This document shows, in pieces, positions 34,278 through 45,771 of a stretch of 64,000 nucleotides of DNA. How positions within the stretch are numbered: the first letter of the stretch is position 1; every line of letters starts with the position of its first letter. The stretch spans positions 1,178,001 through 1,242,000 of the forward strand of contig CADCXD010000005.1 of the NCBI GenBank assembly GCA_902806575.1, given 5' to 3'. Under the pieces are notes generated by a model. That model was not told the DNA's origin. It saw nothing but the letters and a program-made list of their open reading frames with translations, and made no database searches. Origin of the DNA: Jackrogersella multiformis (taxonomy: Eukaryota; Ascomycota; Sordariomycetes; Xylariales; Hypoxylaceae). A program made the translations under genes and the position numbers.

Positions 34278-34735
34278 TCATCCGCCGAGTACCTTTTTGG
34301 TATCCTCTTCCTTGCCTAACAAGCCTAGATTTCTTATCTGACCGGCACTCGGCGCATTATCTCGAGCTGATGATGCTTCTGCTTTTCGGTATGCGGCTTG
34401 CAACGCTCTTACTCTTGCAGCCTATATCCAACAAGCTCTTGTTAGCCGAGATGATAGTAACATCGGTCGTGCGTAAGTAAACTTGGGGGTCTCGGGGTCT
34501 AACCTCCTTCTTATGATGTAGACATTCGTAGTAGTCCTCCAGGATGGGCGCGCACTTCTTCTTCCCGGAGTCGTCCTCGGCAGATGTGTTGACTACGTAG
34601 CAAGCCAGAACCTCTTGCCAGAATGGAAAGCATCGCCCGGGGCCTATTCCGCCAATTATGTTAGCATTCTACAGCCATTGAATATTCTATCAGGTAGAAG
34701 TACCAACCTCCTTGGAGACCGTATCCGGATGCCAT
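34278..34735 (-). CDS. NADH:ubiquinone oxidoreductase 15-kDa subunit (NDUFS5), twin CX9C
   Basis: Three short exons, complement(34278..34421, 34504..34643 and 34708..34735), give 103 residues. Because the exons are 28, 140 and 144 nt, no long open frame marks this gene. The protein reads MASGYGLQGGPGRCFPFWQEV, then LACYVVNTS, KKKCAPILEDYYECLHHKKE and a helical basic tail ending KKVLGG. It has two CX9C motifs (RCFPFWQEVLAC and KCAPILEDYYEC), the hallmark of NDUFS5. This is an accessory subunit of mitochondrial complex I, imported by the Mia40 disulfide relay and placed on the intermembrane-space side. Phases 1 and 0 match across introns of 64 and 82 bp, both with CTAAC branch sites. It lies between a minus-strand gene and Sec39, which diverges from it. 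Confidence 0.92.
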
Positions 34736-35648
34736 GACGTCGAGCTATACGTAGAGGTGTACGTAGGCGTCGTTCTGTGATTAAGAGGGTGGAAATACGC
34801 GCTCAATTGAGGCTACTAATACGTACATCTGAGTATGTAGTTCGTAGTTTGTTCCCGAGTGATTTGGGCGGATGATGCTGTACCCTTTATGGATTAGATA
34901 AGCCAAGGATCTGACGAATTAAGAAGTAGCAGTTCCTACTACACTACCTAGGTAGTGTAGGTATTAAAGCTCGACCTAGCTAAGCCCAACTTGGTTAGCA
35001 GTGAATTACTACCAACAAGTGGTCAGTGCATAATTTCTTACATTTAAAGCTCACGAGTCACCTGCAAGTAAAACAATAAAAAGCACCGAGAATATTATAG
35101 AAATAAAGATAGTAACTTGAATTGTTAATAATAAATGTAAAGCTTTATATAAGATAATTCTAAATTTTCGTTTTCGTAACACATTATGTTTTACATTCCG
35201 AAGCTTTTAAGGGGCTCGAGAATATTTAATAGAAACGGCTCATTTAAAGGTACGTCATCAGTTCTGGGGGATTTCCTTATGGTACCTTGGTAGATCTAGA
35301 AGCGAATGTAGGGCGGCCAGTGCGTCTTTAAGGTTAGTAGGTTACCTTGTTTAGGTGGGAACACGTTTGAACTTTGAATACCTAGGTACCTAGGTACTTC
35401 GTGATACCTACCTAGGTACCTACATGTAGGTATTGTAAACTGTAGATCTACGTAGTACTTAGGTACCTACATGGATATCACCTCCGACCCTTTTCATTAT
35501 TATTACTACCTAGGTACCTAGGTAGGTATCTATCTACCTCTCTTTCTACCTTACCGATAAACCAAACAGTCCACTACCTAACATAACAAAAAGTCCCTTC
35601 CTCCGATGTTACTTACGCGAAATATATCACGATCGTAGCTCTACAAAC
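34736..35648. other. Divergent promoter region
   Basis: Gap between NDUFS5 and Sec39. It has an AT-rich core (about 35040-35240) and TACC/GGTA palindromes at about 35375-35425 and 35500-35530. No gene is supported. Confidence 0.65.
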
Positions 35649-38549
35649 ATGATCCCACTTCCCTCTGCGTCGCGCATTGTTCTACTCGCTGCGCACCTTG
35701 CTGCCAAATCCGACATCGAGAGCTTGACAGCGCTCGCGGCTCAACATACCAGGATCCTACGACAGGACTTACTGCTCCGAATATTATTAACATTTCTGCC
35801 AGAGACGCTGCCCCCCAGCCAATATGTCTCCCTCGTTCAACGGATCGAATCCGAAAGCTTAGAAACAGATCTGGAAACAGACATCGAACCGCGAGAAATC
35901 GATTGGTCTTCGGTACAGGACATCACCGACGATGAAGCCGCCAAGAAAGTTCGCAAGTTACGATTGCTTCCCCTCGCATGGGAGAACGGTCCTACACATG
36001 AATCTGACGACCCCGTTTCTCTCTTCCTAATCCACCGTGCGCGTCGTGTCGACGAAGAGGCCGGCTTACTTACCCAACTGCCCGATCTGATCGTGCCATT
36101 TCTAGACCACGCGCCTTGCGTTCGGTCCTGGATGGTCTCAGTTCTTCTTCCACTCCTTCGCCGAGATCACGAATACTACCCGCATCACCCTGCTGCTCAG
36201 ACCCTGTCCGCCTTCGACCAGATGAGTGATCGAGCCGCAGTAGATTTGCTCCTGTCGCAAACCGGCTCTCGCCAAGAAGATCTAGCACATGTCGGGAGAG
36301 ACCTGCGCGGCTTGATAGGCCCGTGGCTATATAACGACGCGAGGTGGGCGCGTGGGAACAAAAACGGATACTCTTCGGAACATGGCCAACCGACGACTCA
36401 TACCATCTGTCCGGGATGGGAACGTGTCCTTGAGTGGATAACAACTCAAGCCTCTAAGTCGTGGAGGGTAGCTGTAAGAGCTATAGACCAATGGGATGGA
36501 CCAGGAGACATCGACCTAGGCGGTTACGCTTCCATGTGGCTGGAAGATGATGAGCAAGAGTATCTAGAACAAAGATACGCTCGTGCCGCACTAGCATCGG
36601 CGTATCTGATACCAGAACCCTCGATCGAAGCTTTGAATGGTGTCAACAGTGTTATCACCAAGATAATGGCTTTGCTAGATCAAGATCCTTGCCCTACGTT
36701 GCAAGTTGCTTCATCTTTGCTTCCGCCATTTGTTGACCCAGCTGGAGAACAGCTTCTCTGTGCTAAGAATTCTACTTATATGCGTAATGACTTACTCTCC
36801 GAGTCGAACACACTCACCACGCCAAACGAGGCTTCTACAAAACTCCTGCATATTTTAACACTCAGTGCCTTTATTCTTACTAAAGCCGGGGTTCCCTGTA
36901 CTGTTCGAAGAGCAGGAGAGCTAGCTTTTCTACAAGATGAACGAGAACAGAAAGCAGAAGCTGCGAAGTTCATACGTTCACTAAGTAACAATGGACCTAA
37001 AAGCGATGATAAGTATTGGATCAGAGCAAGAAATGAGCTTTTATGGCTTCGAGATTGGGGGGCGGAAGAGGCCCAAGGCTCCCCTGACATTCGAGCCAAG
37101 GGTGTATTTGGTCAGCTAAAGAAGGAGTTCATTGAAATCGAATGTCTCAAGGCATTCTTAAGCAACACACGTAAGACTTGTGATATTAATTACCCTTACT
37201 AAGTTTATCCTTTGATGCTAAAACTAGCAGGCTACTCCTTGGCGAGGTCTATATATGAAGATGCCCCCGAAAAGCCTCTCGATAGTGACGTTCTACGAGA
37301 GGCTATTGTTTCTTCAGCAATGAGTGCCTACGACAATGCATCTAATCCCCATCGCGGCCGCGGTGGTCTTTTAAAATGCGATGACATGTGAGTCTCCTCC
37401 AAGTTAGGTACAGAACTATCCTAATCAATTTTCAGAATACATGCATTTCCCCAAAATTTAGGGGAGACTCACCCCACATCTGAAAGAATTGAGGCTCTCT
37501 TGAGGGCTACGCACGCACTAAGCGAATACCGCTTGATATTAAAGAAAGGAGAGCCGTTCACGCCGGTAGTGCTCCGAGTCCACACAGATCCTATCTCCAT
37601 AATTGGGAAGGTATTGGAGCAGAACCCTAAAAGCTACACACGGATTCAGGATTTCCTCGAAATCGGAGCTAATATGGTCGATGCTGACCTATTAGCCCAT
37701 AACAAGCATGGTCAGTTACAGTCAGTAGCAGAGCAGACATGGCAACGATCAATTGTTGAACAACGTATCACAGCCATGTGTGTTGACGCTGCTCTCACGG
37801 AGGATGACTTTGAGACCGCATATTCGTATGTCGTCAACCGCTTGGCCGCGGCCAACAGCATCCTCCATACAAAAATGAAGAGCGACACTGCATCTAAAGG
37901 GGTATCCTCAACACATAGTGTACCTCTAACGACGGATGACTATTCGTGGAAAGCCGCGCTGCAGGCAGGCAAGTACCGCCGTACAGCGCATACTCTTAAA
38001 CCTACGCACACTGGGACTGCCAGTGGCAACCTTGGCATCCGACATCTAGAACAACGAACGGAATGTCTAGCGACGGCGCTTCGCGTAGCTCCGCCTGCGA
38101 CCCTTCAGGATATTTTGAACGTCTTTCGAAAATGCGAGGAGGAGCTAAATGCTGCCGTAAGGGCCGAAGAGGAGCAAGAGTCGGCTTGGGATGACCAGGG
38201 CGACTTGCAAGTTATGCCTGGTGCTTTTAGCAGTACTATACCGGCTGGCGTTGTGAGGGGCGCGAAAACAACATCTTCACGGCACGTTGAGGAGGCACCG
38301 ATGTCGCTCTTCGACTTATCACGGGCGAGCATGGCTAGGGCACAGCGCAATTTGACGGCGTTGTCAAGTCTGCAGCGCAGTGAAAATGCTAGGTCGGATG
38401 AGACCCACGACGAGACCGAGGATAGCTCTGGCCAGCCGAGGGCCAGGAAAAGAGATCAGCTGAGAGAGGCCGCAGTTGGGACTCTGGCCTCTGGGGTTGG
38501 GTGGCTAATTGGTGCGCAGCCTCTTGATAGGGCTGGGGATAAGGGTTAA
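35649..38549 (+). CDS. SEC39: Sec39 domain protein (Dsl1 tethering complex)
   Basis: Three exons, 35649..37170, 37231..37387 and 37436..38549, give about 930 residues. Sec39 (NBAS in animals) is a helical rod in the Dsl1/NRZ complex that tethers COPI vesicles at the ER. The N-terminal half has the Sec39 helical repeats: LLLRILLTFLPETLPPSQYV, ending DW, then LFLIHRARRVDEEAGLL. The C-terminal half includes RATHALSEYRLILKKGEPF and IIGKVLEQNPKSYTRIQDF, well-conserved family segments. Introns are 60 and 48 bp; phases 1 and 2 fit. The last 100 residues are polar, with an acidic stretch followed by a short basic segment. It diverges from NDUFS5 with a palindrome-rich gap. A possible decayed coding relic lies about 300 bp downstream. 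Confidence 0.92.
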
Positions 38550-38853
38550 GTCGTCATATGTTCGAAAGCCCAGTATTATGAGAGAGTAACGATACCTAAA
38601 TTCGAAATAAAATACATCAGTGAGACACCAAAAGCTCTTTAGCCTAGTAGTCATATACCACAGGTGCATACTTCTTTGCAGCGAAAAGGGTGAATCGAGG
38701 TTCTAAAGAATAAAAAAAATGTAGGTTTTAAATACTACGCAAGACTAAGCTCACGCCATGCACATATTGTGCATCCCCTGCACGATAGAAATAAGTCAGG
38801 TGAGCCATAATCTGCAATTCCAGCGTACACGCCACTAAGTATGTTCCTACGAG

Positions 38854-39222
38854 TTACATCCTGGAGGGAGCTTGTTCTTGCTCTAGTAATCCTTCAGCTA
38901 GGTCGCTAGCTTGTTTGATCTCGACCCGCTACAGCCTCAGCAGAGCCCGGATCTCCCTCTCCTCCTGTTCTGTCCTATCGCTCTCTCCATCTTGCCTTCG
39001 TCTCACTTGGCTCTATAGATCAGCTGCATTGCCATAGTATTTCTCAAGGGCCTATCGCACCTCAGTGAGTTAGTGATTGATCACGCTGCCTTCGTAGGAG
39101 AACCGTGGCGGAAGGGGAGTAATAGAGAGCGGGCAGAAGGGTGAATTAGGGTTAACTAGTATGATATCAAGACGCTATCCCTCAGAATAGCGAGATGTGT
39201 TCCCAGTGCTTATTTGGTATGC
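38854..39222 (-). pseudogene. Possible decayed coding relic with TAG/TAA stops
   Basis: On the minus strand one frame from about 39222 to 38854 reads like protein. It has Glu/Gln/Arg-rich helical segments such as RRRQDGESDRTEQEEREIRA and KQASDLAEGLLEQEQ. It is broken by five stops: TAG at 39177, 39054, 39015 and 38931, and TAA at 39072 (minus-strand start positions). All five could derive from Gln codons by C-to-T change at CpA, the pattern of repeat-induced point mutation. Five stops in about 120 codons is also what chance would give, so the composition of the segments is the main support. No family is recognised and no terminal repeats were found. Confidence 0.3.
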
Positions 39223-39268
39223 TACCTACTTGCTGTGCCACGTCCCAAGAGCCTTGCGGCTAATTTGG

Positions 39269-41551
39269 CTAATTTTCCCCGTCTTCGTCAAGAGGCCAAT
39301 CCAGGGGGCCGTCATCGTCTTCGGTCAGAGATGGCTGTTTCTGAGGGGGCGGTAGATTCGGGTATAGGGGCTGCTGGGTATTCTGGTCTGGCAGCGTCAA
39401 CTGTTGAATGTCTGGCAGAAAAGGATCTGGGTGTGTGGGGTGCGAAGTTTGGTTGCCAATGCCCGGCGTCTGAGTTCCTCCAACATTATTCTCGCCCCGT
39501 TTCAGGCTGTCATCCAACTTGATCTTCTTATCGCTGTGTAGACGTGAGTCTCCGTCATTCATACGTTCGTAATGCCAAAAAGGATCATCGGTATGTTTTC
39601 GCTTTGGCCCTGTCTTCTCTTCCCGAAGTTCCCATGCATCCAAGAAAGCTTTAGCCAGTTTTTGGTATTTCTGGGACTCCTCTGCTTTCTCCGGTATGGA
39701 CTCTAATGCTAAATCCGCAACATCCTTCCATTGCTTCTCCTCGGCTCTCCACCTTTCTCTATCAGCCGGAGTCATCTCATCATCGTCAGCAAAGGGAGGC
39801 ACAAAGTTTGACGGGAGCGGAGATGGCATGCCCTCCCATGTAAACGGATGTTTTAAGAGATTTTGCTGTTTCTCTAAAATTTTGCCGTGGTTCACCACCT
39901 CATGGCTGCCGCGAACTTGGTAGGGTTCATCCAGCGGACCCGGCTTCATAATATCCGAGACTTGCCTACCATCGCTGAACTTGAAGGTTGCAGTGGCAGG
40001 TGAGTCGATAGGGTAGTGGTACCGAGCGACGGGTAACGACGTCCGAGCTAACAGGCCCTCAAATTCTCTCTTTCTCGTCCCATTCTTGTCGGTGGGGAAG
40101 CCCGTGCTGGTCTTATGAAGTACTACCTCGTCACCAGTTGATGACACTAATGGTAGCCTCGGCGGTACCGGTAGGGGACCGCGCCTCATCTCTTCGTCGC
40201 TTAGCTTCTCGGGCAGGTGGGCTGGAATCCGCGAATAGTTGTTATAAAGAGGGTTCATCTCTCGTCGTTCAAAATCGGTTCGCCTTTCGAGTGACAGTTT
40301 AGTGTCCAGGTTAGCCTCTAGCGGGGGTCGCTCATCGTGAGGCAGCTTCAGCTCTGCTAAGTGCCTACGGTCAGGATCCCATAACTCGTAGCTAGGCTTT
40401 TCCCGCATTTTCATAACCACATCGAGAGTTGGGTATTCCTTCTCCTGTTCCTTCCAGGTCATCCACCCTACAGGCATGTCATCTTGATTGTTCTTGAACC
40501 TACCCCCATCGTTTTTTAGCCAATCAATGTCGCCGGTGTCGCGAGGACTTTTCCACAGTCTGGGGTTGTACAGGTTCGGGTTCGGAGGGTCAGGACGGTT
40601 TGGTTCTCTTGATGGAGACGTCGGCTGAGCTCCTTTCGAGGTCGGCGACGCCTGTGCTTGCATGCCTAGAGAAATCTCCCCGCTGTATTTCTTAATGAGG
40701 GGGGCCACGATCTTGTCTGCCCAGTCGCCAGGACCTGGGGTGGAGTTGGCTCGAGCTATCATGGCTATGGCCATACCGGCTAATGGGTCTTCGCCACTTG
40801 CGCTATCCCCGTCGCTGCCCCCGTCGTCATCAGCCGAGCCGCCATCTGAGTCGTCTGAATTATCATTCCCCAAATCTTCAGTCTGCTTCACTCTAGTTTT
40901 GTTCCGATTGATCAAGGTTTTAACAGCTCTAGCAACCGCCTCGTTGGAGGTTAGGCTAGACGCACGTCGAATGTCAAAAGCACGGTGTAGGCGCGGAACG
41001 CCAGGATCGATACCCTCAATGAGCCCTCCTTGCCTTGTTGCTAGGTTTGTCTCGCGGTACTGGTAGCCCGCACCGGCGGCGACGAGCAGCTGAACTGAGG
41101 TTCGCCTAACACGATTCCGGTAGGACTCGATTCTCCTTTCGAGCGCCGTTCGCTGACGTTCATTCTCTGACCCCGTCGGCGATGGCGGTGCTTCGAAGCC
41201 CATAACATTTAATAATTCACGTAAACGATCACCGCCTTTGCGCCAGTTTTTAGCCTCTTGTTCTCTCTGCCTCCTCTTGCGTGCCCGTCTAGACACCCAT
41301 CCTTCTAGAGCCCAGGCTGGTTAACCATGTTAGTAAGATAATCCACTTACGCAAAGCCAGGGTTGCAGAAGTCCCCCAAACTCGTATAGAGTTGGCGAAT
41401 ACGTACTATCTCTTTCTTCCTCTAGCTTTGCGATATCATATTGGGCGATGGCTAGGTACGACTGAAGGCGCATGTAATCGTCTTGCAATCTCTGTAGATG
41501 GGCCTTCTTCTTGCCCAAGAGGGCACTTCTGGTCATTGTGCTTGCCGACAT
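39269..41551 (-). CDS. Uncharacterised protein with N-terminal coiled coil (730 aa)
   Basis: Two exons, complement(39269..41316 and 41407..41551), give about 730 residues. The join (90-bp intron, ACTAAC branch, phase 1) gives LEEERDTWALEGWVSRRARK, extending an amphipathic coil begun by KKKAHLQRLQDDYMRLQSYL. Residues 1-95 are thus helical and very basic. A charged region with an Asp/Ser-rich acidic stretch comes next (about 200-230), then a Pro- and Trp-rich central part (LYNPRLWKSPRDTGDIDW, PVGWMTWKEQEKEYP) whose regular Trp-containing motifs suggest a conserved binding surface. The C-terminus is acidic (DDDGPLDWPLDEDGEN). I do not recognise the family. A basic coil at one end and an acidic tail at the other would suit a nuclear scaffold, but this is only a guess. 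Confidence 0.75.
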
Positions 41552-43304
41552 GTTCGTGTGTAGTAAGCCCCGAAGTCGAAATGACTCTGTAGAGCGAGCG
41601 AAAAAGCAACTTTGCTAGAGTTTCGAAACGTGAAGGGTCGGTGGAATAAGGTACAAGACGAGCGAGTCTTTCGCCTTGAAAAGATGTTACCAGGAGACAT
41701 CTCCATTGTTAACTTGAGTCGATAGCTATCTTTGTGTTCTGAAATTTCCTCTTTCGGCGGGCTACCACGATAGCCGAACCCTAGACGTTTCCGTCATTAC
41801 TGGCCAGCTTCTTTCCCTCTTCCTAGGACACCTTACAAAGAGCTGCTCTCAGAAACGTCCCTTCTCGAATGCTGAATGTTAAATTTTCTAGTCCCAACGA
41901 GGCTTCGAACAAAGCCAATTTGGAAATATGGAATGCGTTCTTTGCTGGTTTCAGAGAGAAAATCCGCTTCGAGATTAATATCACTTAATTCATCATTGTT
42001 GACCTAATGTGAAAAGAAACAAGAACGAGATATACAATGCTCTTATTGAAATATATATGCTATGTACTGTAGATATAATAAATCTTGAACTGGTTTATCA
42101 ATGGGATTATATATCAAATTAATAGTATTTGGAAGCATCGGTATCAGCTTTGCGGGAATGGGGAACATGTTGCTAAGCATGTGGCACATTCCAAGTAGAT
42201 AGCCACGAAGAACAGACACTGTGAAACAGAATATTTGTTAGCAGACTGTCTCTAAGCGGGGAGAATTTACCTAGACTTCGCTTAGCAGCGCAAGAGAGCT
42301 CTAGCATAGACCGATAGTCAACGGCTGGCAGGATAAGAAAAATTTTGCTGATGGAAGGCGATCATGTATTGATTAAAGGTTGGGCGAAGCAAAAAGCGTC
42401 GATGCGAAATGCGAAAAGGAGGCTCCCCCATTTACAACTGCCGGGAGCTTATTAGGCACATTAAAATCGTGTCGCGTGGCGTTAAAGTTGGGATTGCTGA
42501 TTGCAACGATTTAGAATTGAGGCCAAATTCATGGTATTTACGGAACATTAGTCGATTCGACTCAAAGGTTGCACCTTTTGGGAATTTGCGATCAATTATG
42601 TGTTGCATTCTGCGGGACCACCATTGCAGAGCTGTCTCGAATATCCGCCCGGCAAATGCTGATGAATGTTGCTCAGTCGTCATGCTCGTAAAGCGCGAAG
42701 AGAAACCTCGGAAGTGAAAAATAATAGTACAAGCATCAGGCTGAAAGTTGAAAGGATGGTGCTGTTGTCCACGCCGTAACGCACTTGTTGATCCAAAGGG
42801 GCAGGGTGATTAGGTGAAAAGAGGGGGAAGCTGCCTATGCCATCAATCCTCAATCATCGTCACAAGGCTGACTTTGCAAAGTAAAACATAAAAGATAAAG
42901 GAAAAGAAAAAATCTTGCCGAAGAAATTCGCCCAGGCAGGTGAAGTCATACTGACAACACTCCCCTGCCTGCGTCTTGTCGAACCCTGTTGTAAGGATCA
43001 GAGGTGGGGAAGGAAAAAAAAGAAAGACAAGAGAAAAACATGGTGGTAGAATGCCGTTTTCCTTCCCTTTTACCTGCCGTATTAAACTCCATGTGTCACA
43101 TCTTTTATGGTATCCGCCGAACTCTCATGCCCGAAGAGAAATGACTCAAGATGAACGAGACGCCCAATACTGTCATCGAAGATCCAACCTATGTGGAGAC
43201 TGAAAAGCTGAGAGTTAATAACCCTCAACGCATGTAGCGATCGTTCCCTGGATGACGCATTAGCAGCGGCAGGCTGGACATGTCGAATTGTTGTTTAACG
43301 GTGA
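41552..43304. other. Intergenic region
   Basis: A gap of 1.75 kb holding the leader of the 730-residue protein gene and the 3' flank of the Tra2-like gene. Overlapping short frames on both strands near 42410-42720 have no splice partners or recognisable product. This gap is almost free of the TACCTAGGTA palindrome seen elsewhere. Confidence 0.6.
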
Positions 43305-44519
43305 TCAAGGCGCACCTCCGTATGTCTCGCGGGCGTCAGGTCGAGCAGCGGGTTCACCATAGCCAGATGGAGCTGGATCGCGAGCTCGGGTAGCATCACG
43401 GTCGGGACGGTCGTAACGATCACGTTCATAGCCAGGGGCACGTCGCTCTTCACCTCCCCCACCGCCTCCGCCTCGAGGTCCATACCGGTCTCGCTCTTCA
43501 CGACCACCGGCATAGCGATCAATTCGTGCATAGCTATCATCACGCTCACGTCGATCCTCTCTACCGCCGTAGCCACGATCATAGCCGCGATCCTCTCGAC
43601 CAGCATAGCTGCCACCTCGACCTTCGCGATAGTTACGATCATATCCGCGTTCCTCGCGGAAACCACGATCGCCACGGTCTTCATAACGCGGGCGATCGTA
43701 GCCTCGGTAGCGGTAAGGATCATCACGTCCAGCATAGCCACCTCCACGACGTCGGTCATCGAAGCGAGTAGGTCGGCCCTCTATAGACGATTAGATTAGG
43801 ATAGGAAACCAATCAGGACTCGAGTGTACTAACCTCTCTTTGGTGGGCCAAAGTACTTGCCAGGAGTAGGAGTTCGAGGACGGGCTCGGCGAGCCTTCTC
43901 GATGCTAAGAGTTCGCCCTTCAATTTCCTCTCCTTGCAATCCGTCCTTTGCGGCATCAGCTTGATCAGACGTAACCATCTTCACAAACCCGAAACCACGA
44001 GACTCCTTAGTATGAGGATCCTTCATGATCTGACACTTCTCGACCTCGCCATACTTCTCGAAAAGGCGGGTTACCTCGGCTTCAGACAGTCTGGGATGAA
44101 TTCCGGTTACGAAGAGGTTAGATCCAGGGTTAACGGAACCGTCCTCGTCCCTGCTGCCGTTGTCTTCCTTCGGGCCACTGAACATTTAAAAGTTAGAAGG
44201 TGCCTCTACGGCGAGCTCGACTAAACGGTAGCTGCAAGCAAGGTGTGAAGTTTCAGTACAATGTCACTGAGACTTACCGATCTTGGTTGGCGATGGGGGA
44301 AGCAGAGCGACGGCGGGATGAATCAATACCGTCATCACGAGAGGCTCGGGGAGAAGCGCTTCGCTGATCACGCTCGTAACGAGGGCCATCATCTAATAAT
44401 GCAGATAAAAAATTAGTGATATTTATAATATAGGATACAGCAGAGAATAATATATATTATAACTTACCGTCGAAGCGATCGCCGTTAGCGGTCTCATAAT
44501 CCATTGCAGTAGTTGCCAT
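43305..44519 (-). CDS. Transformer-2-like SR/RGG RNA-binding protein
   Basis: Four exons, complement(43305..43780, 43834..44177, 44278..44392 and 44468..44519), give about 328 residues. An N-terminal Arg/Ser/Asp region (RDQRSASPRASRDDG, RRRSASPIANQDR) leads into one RRM (about 75-152). RNP2 is LFVTGI (77-82) and RNP1 is RGFGFVKM (116-123). KARRARPRTPTPGKYFGPPK follows, as in Tra2 proteins. The tail (about 170-328) is a low-complexity series of YDR, YGG and RGG-like units ending ETYGGAP. Such proteins bind pre-mRNA and guide splice-site choice; the tail suits condensation and RNA contact. Introns are 75, 100 and 53 bp with phases 1, 2 and 1. Because of its repeats exon 4 is also open in two other frames; only the chosen one matches the splice phase. 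Confidence 0.9.
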
Positions 44520-45771
44520 GACTAAAGAGAGTCGTATGTACTGCAAAAATAGTAAGTAGGGACTCGCGACGCGACAATAGACTCCGGTAGGTGATGCGTG
44601 AACAGACGCGTGCTTGATGGTGGATATATGGGGAACAAGGAATCGTATGGAGAAAATCGTTGCGCCAAGTAACCGAAACAGAATTTGGTTTGAATGAGGT
44701 GGTGATGGATGAAAAGTTCCACAGGAGAGATGATTGAGAAGAAATTGATGGTGGATGTTGATGGATGGATGATGATTTATTAGTGAGAGGCTTTTATGGT
44801 TGCATCGGCTAGCGGGTAGGAGGAGAGGGAAAAAAAAAAAAAAAGGAAAAAGGAAAGAGCCAGGAGGCGCCGTCAACTATGCTCACCTGCTACTTGAATG
44901 CACCTAAATATGCCAATCGCAACCAGAATGGCAATTGCAGCCTGTATTGATGCAGGCTACGATGCAGTGTGCGTGTGCACACTCAAATAGAAAGGCGCGT
45001 GTACGTTGTGTTGTGCAATAAAACTCTGAAGCTTCTAGCGCAAACGTAAACACTCTTTTCCTTAAAGGCGATGAAATAGCTATGGTTACCGACGTGAAAT
45101 GATAAAAAGGTGCTTGCTGTGAAAAGAGAAGGGGGGAAAAAGGATGGAATAAGTGAAAGGTGAACGAGAAGCGTTGAAGGGGGCCGGGAAAAAACTGGGG
45201 AGGCAAAATTGTTCAGCTGCGGATGGTTACCGTACGGTAGGTACAGTGGGTACAATGTGCTTCGTACCTGCCTAAGCATTCTAAAACACAGTAAAGGTCT
45301 TATATAGCAATACTGATGTTTAGGAACATATAATCGTTAAAAGGGTATCATCAGTTATCAACTACCTATAAACAGGAACTCATGGATCTACTAGGTACCT
45401 AGGTACAAGGTAACATACCTCCTATACCAGTTACCTACCTAGGTATGTAATTAGGTACATAATTTACATTCCCTAATCGCACAGGAACGAGGAAAACTTC
45501 AGTACCTAAGCCATTGACCTAGATGGGTTATAAACTACCTATTGCTTTCTTTCTTTGTTTCTTTTATTATCCAATTCCTTTTATCTCCCTTTTCTCGGTA
45601 CCTAGATAGTACCTACGGACAATCGATTCTAGAAAGCCCTGCCAATTTCGTACAGGTCGGAATTTTCCTTTCAACTACCTATCCTCCACTCAAAGTACAC
45701 AGCGTCTAATATCGAGTCTTAAGATATTTTGGTTGAAGAAGTAATGATAGTCTTATGGACTTAAATACTCA
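44520..45771. other. Intergenic region
   Basis: Leader of the Tra2-like gene, with an A15 run at 44830-44844, and 3' flank of the glutaminase. TACC/GGTA palindromes lie at about 45395-45450 and 45600-45620. No gene is supported. Confidence 0.6.

Noticed and set aside
42409..42717. Overlapping frames of about 80-100 codons on both strands
   Set aside because: They overlap each other, resemble no family and have no convincing splice extension.
43295..43759. 154-codon alternative minus-strand frame rich in Val/Ala/Met
   Set aside because: A by-product of the RGG/YDR repeats of the Tra2-like exon; it does not match the splice phase.
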